NCBI GenBank assembly: GCA_948146395.1
Contig: OX411548.1
Location: 63,693,020-63,757,019 of the forward strand
Direction: 5' to 3'
Length of the DNA: 64,000 bases
Origin: Fragum whitleyi
Taxonomy: Eukaryota > Mollusca > Bivalvia > Cardiida > Cardiidae
The stretch's first letter is position 1. Each line of letters starts with the position of its first letter. Both the position numbers and the translations under genes were made by a program. The notes beneath the pieces were generated by a model. That model was not told the DNA's origin. It was given only the letters and a program-made list of their open reading frames with translations, and did no database searches. Positions 13,501 through 25,500 of the stretch are shown piece by piece.

Positions 13501-16500
13501 GGACTAAAACCATACAAACACGGCTGCATGAGCATAACATGAGGTAAAGAAGAACATGTATTCGTATTCCGATGTAAGACGCTGGTGCCCCCGTACTATT
13601 CATGGATGAGTCCAGGTTTTACCTGGACTACACTGATAGGCGGGCTAGGTTGTGGAGAAGGCCGGGGGAAAGGCTTCATGCAGCAAACATTGCTGAGCAA
13701 GATCGTTATGGGGTGGGTCCATCAAGGTTTGGCGTGGCATCAGCTTGGATGAGCGGACTTATCTTGTTATTTTAGAAAGAGGTACTCTGACAGCTTGTAG
13801 GTATATTGATGAAATCCACAATACCTACGTAAGGTTTAACCGTAAGGTTTAAAGGATGATAATGCCTGTCCACACACGACCCGTAAACTCCAAGAGTATC
13901 GCCAAGAAGAGGGCATTCCACGTCTGGACTGGCTGGCTCCCTAACAGGGTGATAGAGCATATGTGGAATGAGCTACAAGTCCGAGTTTCGGCTCGCCAGG
14001 TCCAGCCCAGGACACACCAGGAGCTCGGCCATGAAGAATGGTTTGTTATTCCCCAAAGAGTAATCCAGAACTTAATCAGGATTATGCAGAGGCGCCGCCA
14101 GGCTATTATCGACAGTGTCTCATACACATTATTGAGCGAAATGCAATTGAAAGAGCACCTTTTTTGGTCAAATACAATTTTAACAATTTTAAAGACTAAC
14201 TTTGAGTATATTCGCAAAATCCATATTAGTGGGAAACTACTTATAACATGCCACCTGTACATTTTTCATATTTTGGCCCCATAAAAGAAAAGTAAAGAAC
14301 AAATTTTCAACCACTGGCTATTGCTTGAAACCTTTTTGTCCAATCGAAAATCTTGATATCTAGTAATGGGTAAAGTGAGTGAATAGTTTTTTTTTTTTTA
14401 ATTTTGAAATTTCAAACAAAATGTTCAAATCATTAAATGGAAACAAAATGAATCTAACATTGCTGCCACTTAGAATTATCCATTCAATATTGTTAAATAC
14501 CTTAAATTGGATTGAAATTCAAACATTTTGAAAACTGGCCCCTCACTTCAGCAGAGTAAACAGATGCCAGGGTCATAATGGGTTTGGGTAACAGACTACC
14601 TGGGGTTAACCACCTATTATTTTCTGGTAAATCAAGTTAATGGTCAATAGAGCAGTGGTCCAAAATGTTACAGTCTCGTGGCGTTGGATGGAGCAGTGTG
14701 TACGGGGGGTCATAAATTCGATTACGCTCCGGTCAGCCATGTTTATCATCAATCATCCGACAGATGTAAATTGGCCGGCTGGCTTAGCGCGGTTCCTTTC
14801 ACCGTTAAACAAACATGCAGACTGCTCGAGCAGCCGTAGTTGGGATGTTTTACGTTAAACTTCTCTTTTATAGTTGTTGATGGGTACATGCGCGGTTTAA
14901 CATTTACCTAATGCGTGAACAATTTCCTTTCGACGGTATCGTGTCAGACTCACCATGTTTTCAATATATTTATTTTTAACCAAATTTCATCAACAGGTGT
15001 GTGTGGGGAGACATGTTTGCTGGTATTTACATTTCACCATTGATTGGTCGACATCGTTCTAATGTCGACTCAAACAAAACGTCTCACATTCCTTCTAACA
15101 TCTTAAACTTTGTTTCTACAACCATCGACTTTCGCTGTGGGCATAGTGTCGTACATACGGCTAATCTTGCTAATACAATTACGAGACATTTAGGCACCAC
15201 GGTGCTTACGGAGTAAAAATTGTATGTCCTGTTTTAACGTTTGGTTTCACGATCCCAAATTTTCAGACGGTAGTCGATGACAAAACTCGGTTGAATACGA
15301 CACACGTGCGTTGAAACGAATGCATATTAAGTTTCATCAATGACGGACTGTGCGAAACAGCCGTCTTTTTAACTCGTCATTGCCTAAGCTTAATGTGTAT
15401 TGTCTTTTTATGTTAGGTCCTTTTTTATTTAAGTACTGACAATATACTGCTTCCACAATATTTGACATAGCAATGAAAATAATTTATAATAAGTTTCCCC
15501 AATGACGGACTATGCGAAACAGCCGTCTTTTTAACTCGTCATTGCCTAAGCTTAATGTTTATATATCGTCTTTTGTGTTAGGTTCTTTTTTATTTAAGTA
15601 CTTACAAAATACTGCTTCCACAATATTTGACATTGCAATGAAACGAATTTTTATTAAGTTTCCCCAATGACGGACTGTGCGAAACAGCCGTCTTTTTAAC
15701 TCGTCATTGCCTAAGCTTAATGTTTATATATCGTCTTTTATGTTAGGTTCTTTTTTTTTAAGTACCTACAATATACTGCTTACACAATATTTGACATTGC
15801 AATAATAGGCCATGGCCATGGCTGGCATGTAATTAAACCAGCCTATCATCGTCGACGAACCAATCTTTGGATAACATATTTTGTAGACAGTCATGCAGTT
15901 TTCGTCTGTAATACTTTTGAAGTTGCTCTTTACTGAAGGTCATTTAGTAGCGGTGACATCGCTGCCTGTTGGTTTTAAAATCTTTCCATGTGTTACTTAT
16001 TTTTGGTTGGTCAATGTCAAACCAAATACCACCTGTTCACGGACCGATAAAAGGACTATTCGCTATTTAATCCACGCTATTTGCAGTCCTACATAAATGC
16101 CCTGATCTTGGGTTCATCACCTAAAATCCACTACTAAAGGTGAACCGTTAAAATACTAAACTTGATTGATAACATCTAATTAATGCTAGCACTGGCAGCA
16201 CTTCCACATTTGTTTATGTTACCACGGTCAATGGACAGTCAGAGGGGCCAGCTAATGTTTCATTGTTCCATAATAGTATCCCAACATCATTCTTGACTTT
16301 TAGATTCCCCGCTCGGATTGATTAATACGTTTATATTCAATTTTAAGTATTGAAGCAAACTAAAACCAACTTCTGCCATTTCCACACACTTACCTGGAGT
16401 TAATTTAATATGTTGTCATTTCGGAAAGGCAATTCAATTTAGACAATTTTATTATTGATCTACAATGACCTGGCACTCATTAAATATTCCTTTTGACCCC

Positions 16501-19500
16501 TATTATTAGTCGGATAACATGTTTCTTAATATAGAATTAAACTCGCGAAGTTTAGATCCAATAAAATGTATCATATCGCATAACGCATATGGAAGTTTAG
16601 CGCAGTTGGTATGGCTGTTGTCCAAAAATCGAAATGCCATGAGTTCAAGCCGGGGCATGAACAATTATAAATCCATTTTTACGCTAACCCTGTTTTTACA
16701 TATTTTGAGACAATAGTGTTGCATAAGGCTATATGTATTCTGACAGTCAGACTTTATTTTTTACAGATTTGATCATCGCTAAGTACTTCCAATTTATCAC
16801 TGAAAATAATAATAGTGCATTATGGAACCAATAACAATTGTTTTTGTCGTTTTGTAGTTCAAAATACACCGCAAGCGAACCTGAATAATTGAACTTTTGC
16901 AATGTATCTATATCTAAGAGATAAAGAGTCTTTTTTTTTCTTTTTCATTTTTCAATTTATGACGGTATGAAAATAAAAGCCTATACTTTGTTTGATTGCG
17001 TTTATCGAAATCCCTTTTAAGCGTGATTACGTTATTAAGATAATAATGATTCTTATCGTATCTTATAATTCAATATCATGAAGCAAATGGGATATCTATT
17101 GCGCCTTATTTTTATTGCAAGCTTACTAAATACTAAATGTTATTTTCATTGCGGAATGAAACTCTTTGTTCGGGCGATCAGAATGCAAAAGTCCAAAGTT
17201 TGTTGGTGCAACAACCAAAATTGAATAAAATGAGAATGAAATGAAATATTAATTGCAGCTGACAAATAAATAATAACAAAGAAATAATTAAAAGGGTTAA
17301 TGTAAGAAGTAAATGCAAAAAAGATATATATCAATTACTGATGTCGGGTATCGAACTCGATCCGACAAAACAACGCGTTTCGGGAAGGCGTCTGTATCCA
17401 TTGTACTACAGCGACTTATCTAGTTTATGTGAGATAATGATATCAATAAATCGGTAAAACGAAAATTTACGCTGCGGGTATACTCGAGCGCTGACGGAAG
17501 TTAATGAGTGCCAGGTCATTTTAGATAAATAATAGCACAATTTATACTAAATGATTCAAAACAAATATTTTCTATACAGTAAATATTTAGTGTTTTGTCT
17601 CCTCCTTATAACCTATCAGGCAAAAAGGAGCAATCTGGTAGTGCTTAAAGTATATATCCTAGTCAGACTCTGTACATTGCACTGGCTGGCTAGGGTGAAC
17701 AAATTTTGCACTTGCTTGATTTTCTGAATTTATACTGATCAATCTTCCATCCTGTATACTTTTTAGTTTGACTATTCGTAGAATGGGGGTGGGGGGGGGG
17801 GGGGCAAATCCGGTCACACGGGCGTCGGCGTTGCGTCGGCTTTGGTTAAGTTTTTACGTGCAAGTTTTTAAAATCTCCGTTTTTACTAAAGATATTGCTT
17901 GCAAACTTTGCACATATTTCTGTGACCATAATATCAGCCTCTGAACAAAGATTCATTTCTCTGATATTGAATTTTGTGGAATTTTTAACCCTTTTCGGAC
18001 TTAGAAATCTTGGTTAAGTTTTTTAGTGCAAATTTTGTTTATCTGTTATATCTCCATTTCTATTTAAGCTTTAACTTGGAAACTTTGCACATGCTTCTGT
18101 GACCATAATATCATCCTCTTGAAAAGATTCATTACTCTGATATTCAATTTTGTGGAATTTTAACCCTTTTCGCGCTTAGATATTCCTGGTTAATTTTTAA
18201 CGTGCAAATGTTGTTTATCAGTTTTATCTCTATTTCTATTTAAGCTATTGCTTGGAAACTTTGCACATGCATCTGTGACAATTTTATCAGCCTCTAGACA
18301 AAGATTAATTATTCTGATATTGAATTTTGTGGAAATACCTTTTCGGACTTTAAATATCCTGGTTAAGTTTTTACTTGCAAATGTTGTATATCAGTTATGA
18401 TTCTATTTCTACTTTTGCTTACAAACTTTGCACAAGTTTCTGTGACCATAATATTAGCATCTAGACAAAGATTCTTTTCTCTTGACTTTCATTTAATGGA
18501 TTCTTCCAATGTCGATATTGATTTGCTGTAACTATCCAGCAAATGAAAAAGTCGAGCTTTGCTGTCCTCCGACAGCTCTTGTTTTTTAAATGGGACCTCT
18601 TGGCGAAGAAAATCTCAAATCTTCCCTTTTTGCATGATTGGTTTCATGTTAAGCTCACCTGAGCACGAAGTGCTCATGGTGAGCTATTGTGATAGTACAA
18701 TGTCCGTCGTGCGTCGTGCATCGTCTACAATTTCTTTAAACATCTTCTCCTCCTTAACCAGTGGGCCAATCTTGATGAAACTTGGCAGGTATGTTCCTTG
18801 GGTCAAGCTCTACCAAAGTTCTTCGAATAAATGAAATCCACCCGTAACTTTCCCTTTACCCTCAACAAAAAGGGTGAAAATAGGAAAATCTTCAAAAATC
18901 TGTAGTATCATATAGTGGACCTCTACCAAGTTTGTACATATCAAGACCCTTGGGTCATATTTGGGCTCCACCCACATAGAACCAAAGAGCGAAAATCTTA
19001 CAAAATCTTCTTCTCTGAAACCAGAGGGCACACAGCTTTTATATTTGGTATGTAGCATCATCTAATGGACCTCTACCAAGTTTGTTCATATCATGACCCT
19101 GGGGGCATATTTCAGCTTGGCCCGTACGCATCCCTTTTAGCTCTTCTGCGCATGAAGGGTAAAAAATGAAAATCTTCAAAAATCTTCTTCTCTGAAACTA
19201 GAAGGCAGACAGCTTTCATAATTAGTATGTAGCATGATCTAGTGGTCCTCTACCAAGTTTATTCATATCAAGACCCTTGGGTCATATTTTGGGTTCCACC
19301 CGGGCGCAACCCTTTTTACATAGAATCAAAAGGTTAAAATCTTAAAAAAAAACACTTCTTTTTCGAAACCAGAGGGCACACAGCTTCCATATTTGGTATG
19401 TAGCATCATCTTGTCGGCCCCTACCAAGTTCGTTCATATCAAGACCCTGGGGTCATAATTTGGCTCCACCCTGGCGCAACCCTTATAGCTCATCTGAGCC

Positions 19501-22500
19501 GACAATGTGTTAAAATAGGACAATCTTCTTCTCTGAAGCCAGAGGGCACACATCTTTCATATTTGGTATGTAGCATCATCTAATGGACCTCTACCAAATT
19601 TGTTCATATCAAGACACTGGGTTCATATTTGGACTTCACCCGGGTGCATCCCTTTTTCGAAGAGTAAAAGAGCGAAAATGCATATCTGTCTTGCTCTTGC
19701 CTGAAAGCATTCCATAGTATTTATCTAATATAGAAACTATAGAAACTTATCTCCTTTTTGACTTCTGCCTATTTAATTAATCGATGTCCCAGGGGTCAAA
19801 GAGACTCAGGTGAACGATCTATAACCATCATTGTTATTTTCTAATGAGAGGAAAAAATATGTCAAATCAAATAAAAAAATTCCTATTTGTGACACATTAC
19901 CCTTAAAATTCAAGGTGTATCTAAAATATATTGAACCACATTGGAAACGTGTCATCTTTTTTATGTTAATAATTTGATGAATATACAGAAAAAATACACT
20001 TTGTTGGTTTAATGCCTTTGAACAAGACTGTGATGGTAAAGGCTAGATGGTAAACAAATCTTACGGGGACTTATCTAAAAATTTTGGAAAAGAAATTAAC
20101 TCAGTGTCAAAACTTTTCTTTAAACATCTTCTCCTCCCAAACCAATGGGCGGATTTTAACGAAACTTGGTAGGAATGATCCTTGGGTGGCCCTCTTCTTA
20201 AATTGTTCAAAAAACTTTGATTGGCCCCCAAATATGGGCGTGGCAGGGCATGGCATTTTTTCACTTTGAAATCTTTAAAAATCTTCTTCTCCCAAACCAT
20301 TGGGCCAATGAAACTTGGCATAATAATAATAATAATAATAATAATAAAATCTTTATTTAAAGAAGGTAGCTCATTAAGCTGTCATCATACAAACAATACA
20401 ATGAAGAACTTATTTACAATGAGGCCTTCTATAACAATAGGAGGTATTGATCATCATATATATTCATGCATTTGAAATGATATATGTAATGATTTAAAAT
20501 TATGCTAGTAAACATGAATATGACGATAACGTGTTATGATTGGGAATGATGATGATGATGATGATAATGGTGATGATAATTATTGTGATTATAACAACGA
20601 TCAGAAATGAAAAGGATATCAATTATTTATAAGACATACACAGTAATGAATAAAAGGAACCGTTCTGGTTAAATCCCGTTATTTTCCATCAAATAGTTTT
20701 TCAAATATCTTATAAAACAAGATACATTTTCAATCATTCGTAGGTTATGAGGAATAGAATTCCAAAATTCCATACCTGTATATGAGAATGATTTCTTTAA
20801 AAAATCTGTTTTGGGAGCACATTTATGAGATATTTGGTTGCAGTATTCAGATCGTAATTCATAAAATTGGTTATGACTAAGTGTTACAAATTTCGACATA
20901 TAGGAGGGAGCTAACCCGTGAATGGTTTTGTAAACCATTAGAATCGTGAAATATTTACGTCTGTTTTCAAACGTTAACCATTTCAAAGAAAGGAAATTTT
21001 TCTCAGAATTAGACCGTTTTGGCTGGCAGAGAATAATTCGTGCAGCTCTTTTTTGAATCTTATTAACTCTTTGAATAGATGAGGATTTACAATTGCTCCA
21101 AAGAATACACCCATAGTCAAAATACGGAGTAATGTAAGAATTATAAAACATTTGTTTCGTGTCGATTGTGAGAAAGTTACATATTCTTTTAAGTAAGTAT
21201 AGCTGTGATGTCAATTTCCTACACAATTGATCAACATGAACTTCCCAGCCTAACGTGTTATCAATATGTACACCTAAAAGCTTTTGAGAGGAAACATTTT
21301 CGATTTGCATACCGCTTATACTTAAGTTTAATGCAGAACTATTTTTATTTTATGTTTAGACCCTATTAGCATGCATGTAGTTTTAGTGGGATTTAGAATC
21401 ATGTTGTTTTGTCTGCACCATCGTTCAATTCTTGTAAGATCGTCTTGCAAATATTTATTGATCAGCGGTACAGAAGAACTAACTACATTTATGTAGTGTT
21501 GTAACATCAGCATACATGTCCAAGTTTGACGTTAAAGTTAAAGAAAGATCATTGACGTAAATCAAAAACAGAATAGGTCCAAGTATCGATCCCTGAGGAA
21601 CGCCTGATGTAATTAGTTTCATATCAGATTGAACAGTGTCATTTTTAACCACTTGACGTCTTTCACTTAGATATGAACGAAATAAGTTACATGTATTATA
21701 TGTGAAATGATGTAGCTGTAGTTTATATAAGAGAATATCATGATCAACAAGGTCGAACGCCTTTCTAAAATCAAGGAACACAGATCCCACCATATTACCT
21801 TGATCTAATTCTGATAACCACGTATCTACTAATCGAATAAGGGCAGTTTGGCACGAATGATTTTCTCTGAAACCAGATTGCTGTGAAAACAATATATCTG
21901 TTTGTTTTAGATAGGTTTTTAGCTGATTAGCGATGTGTCGCTCAAATACCTTTGATAAAGTAGGTAAAATTGAAATGGGTCGATAGTTATTAGGATCGTT
22001 CTTTTCGCCTCCTTTAAAAAGGGCTTTAACACTAGCCATTTTAAAATCTTTTGGAAAAATACCTTTAGAAATACAATTATTGATGATACATGCAATGGGT
22101 TTTGAAATAAAATCTTTACATATTTTCAAGATTTTTGGCCCAATTCCATCGAGCCCAGTTGATTTATTACTGTCTAAATTATTGATGATATTTCGTACTT
22201 CTATAGGTGTAATGAATGTTACCTCAAAATAACGGTCGAACAGTTTTCTATCAAGGTGATTTTTCAGAGTATTAAAATAATCTGTATCAACATGAACCTT
22301 ATCAAATATATTCGATATATTAACGAAATGATTGTTCGATGTATTCACGATATTTAGAATACCCTCAACTTCATTCGATTGAAATTTTAATTTAGAAGGC
22401 AATTGATGGTCAATTTTATTGCTAGTAATATTACGAAGATTTTGCCAAAGATTTTTTGGATCGGATTTCTTTTTAATTGCTTCATTAAAGTAATCTTTTT

Positions 22501-25500
22501 TACTTTTTCTTATAATTGAGGTTACTTTATTTCTCCAAAGTTTATACATTTGCCAGTTTCCTTGATGTTTAAATTCGTCTCTAGTTAATATTGCATCTTG
22601 TATAGATTTATTATACCATTCTGGCTGTTTAAATCTTTTAACACGTTTTTCTTTAACAGGTAGATGCTTAGAAAGAATGTCATTTAATAACCTATAAAGA
22701 AACCCTAATGCCTTATCAGGGTCTGATATTGTTTCAATAGTATCGAAATTAATACGAGTTAAATCATGCAAGAAAACGTCCATGTTTAACTTCGCAAAAG
22801 AACGATAGGAAATCGTTTTGAAATTTTCCTTATTATGAAATTTAGCATGATTTTGGTACGTTAAAGCTATAGGGAAGTGATCGCTGATTGCAATTTTCGA
22901 CACGAAAGTCTCGGAAATAAATTGCTTGCATGTACTATAAATATGATCTATTATGCTAGAAGAATTATTCGTTACCCTAGTTGGCGTTTTTATGTGCTGA
23001 TAAAGGCTTAAGTCCTGAACCATCTTTGCCCATTTTGTATTACTGTAAGTAGATGTTAAAGAATAATGAATGTTATAATCGCCTAGTAATATGAAATCCA
23101 AATTGGCAGCATCAGCGAAATTTAATTGCTCTTCATACCTATCAATCCATGCCTGTTTACTGTTTGGTGGTCTATATGCAAAATTAAGTAAGGCTGATTT
23201 ATTATTTGAAAACATAACTTCTAGCCAAATGCTTTCAATATCACTTATTTCAAGATCAGGCATGCATGTTCCTTGGGTGGCCCTCTGCTTAAATTGTTCA
23301 AGAAATTTTGATTGGCCCATAAATATGGGCGTGGCAGGGCGGGGCTAATTTTGAGCCCGAAATCTTTGAACGACATCTCCTCCTGAACCACTGGGCCGAT
23401 TTCAATTAAACTTAAACAGAATGTTCCTTAGGTGAGCCTTTTCATAAATTATTCAAGAAATTTTGATTGGTCCATGAATATGGGCGTGGCAGGGCGGGGC
23501 ATATTTTGAGCCCGAAATTTTAAAATAACATTTTCTCCTGAACCACGTGGCTGATTTCAATGAAACTCTACCAGAATGTTCCTTGAGTGTCTCTTTTCAA
23601 AAATTATTTGCTAAATTTTGATTTGCACATAAATATGGGCGTGGCAGGGCGGGGCTTATTTGAAGGCCAAAATCTTTGAACGATATCTCCTCCTGAACCA
23701 CTCAGCCAATTTCAATGAAACTTTATCAGAATGTTTCTTGGGTGACTATTTACTTAAATTGTTCAAGAAATTTTGAATGGTCCATAAATATGGGTGTGGC
23801 AGGCTGGGCCTATTTTGAGCCAGAGATCTTTTAACGACATCTCCTTCTGAACCTTATGTTTTAATAAGATGGGTAAAGGGTTGCAGGTTCATTGTGATTG
23901 AGTATTTTGGTGCAATATGGACCAGAACCAGTTAATCATTATTTAATAGGTCTTAGGAGATTTCGGAGTGTTAATGTATTCATTTAAAGTAAGCTTTATT
24001 TAATATAAGTCTAAAGATTTTAAAGCCAGTGGAGCGATACAGGCCCTCTTGGGCCTCTTATTTGGTTAAAGTTTTTAGTTAAAGTTTTTTTAAGTCCAAA
24101 AAAGGTCAAGGTCAAGGTCAAAATGTCAAGGACCATGGTAAACAGTGAAAGCCTACTCCTTATGGGTGTGTTTGTGAAGTAATGATGTCCCTAGGTAAAA
24201 TCACTAAAAAAAATATTTATAAGGTTAAAGTTTTTTGGTTAAAGTATTTGGTTCAAGTTTTTATAAGTCCATCAAAGGTCAAGGTCAAAGTCAAAAAATC
24301 ATGAACCTTGGTAACCAGTGAAAGCCTATTACCTAGTGAGTCTGTATATGAAGTAGTGATGTCATAAAAAGAAATAATACGCAAGGTTAAGGTTTTTAGT
24401 TAAAGCTTTTGGTTAAAGTTTTCTGATTCCATAAAAGGTCAAGGTCAAAATGTCAAGGCACTTGTTCTCTGGTGTAAGCATATCACCTGGTGAGTGCATA
24501 TATGAAGAAATGATGTCCCCAAGTAAAGGATTCAGAAAACATATAAGTTTTTGGTTAAAGTTTTTTTTTTTTAAAGGGCCAAGGTCACTGTCGCAAGGTC
24601 ATTTTGAAATTGGTGTTTTAACCTTATACGGTCGCTGACACCGACGCTGGCACCGACATCAACATCCGAGGGTATGACAAGAGCTCTTCTGAGACTTTCG
24701 TCACGGGCGAGCTAATAAATTACCGCGTTTTCAAAGCTGTTCAGTATACCGGTATACTATATGTAAGTTTTGTAAGCATATCAAATCAATTTGAGCTTGA
24801 AATTAATGTCTTTTGAGTAAAACTGTTGTAGTTACAACAATTCACCATGACAAAACTTATGGGTACATGTCCTTGTCTAGGATAGTGATTAACGGAAATG
24901 AAATTCAACTGCAATTTCCTACTTAAATTCCGGTTTTCATACAATAAGATTTCATAAAAAATACTTGTAAAAATATATGAAAAACACTGAGAAAGGGGTA
25001 TCTCAGAATAGCAACTGATCACGTATCAAATTATATAAACATGTAATTGTAAAATAGTTGATCTTGTGTTGCTTTTTTCCTTTCCTTTCCCCTTAAAACA
25101 ATCTCTCTAAACATGTTCGGTAAAAAGGCAGCACCTTGAAAGTTTAAAAAGTATCAACTCTGCTCTGGCTGTGCAGACTGAAAAGTGTTGTACTTTTACT
25201 TTTTTTATTTATTCTTTCATAATGATTTAGAAAGCCATTCTAACAATACTATTATTTAGTTTGTAAAACAGGCGCTATTAAGCCTCCGCTGTAGACAACC
25301 TCTTTTTTAATTTACAGTATCTATTTCCGGCCCCTTTTCATATGATAGTAGCGCTTTTCGAAGTGTTATTAAATCTAAATATTGGTAATGTTTGTCAAAT
25401 GTAAGTGGGCATACATGTATTTGTTTCATCAGCCAAAGGGTTCAAGTGAATATTCTGGAATCAAAAGTTTGATCGAAAAATTGAGCAAGAGCGAAGTAAA

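Noticed and set aside
13849..14262. 137-codon frame on the minus strand
   Set aside because: Antisense shadow of the Tc1-like transposase relic.
17338..17420. tRNA-Arg-like sequence on the minus strand
   Set aside because: Good B box and partial anticodon arm, but acceptor stem does not pair; treated as tRNA-derived repeat.
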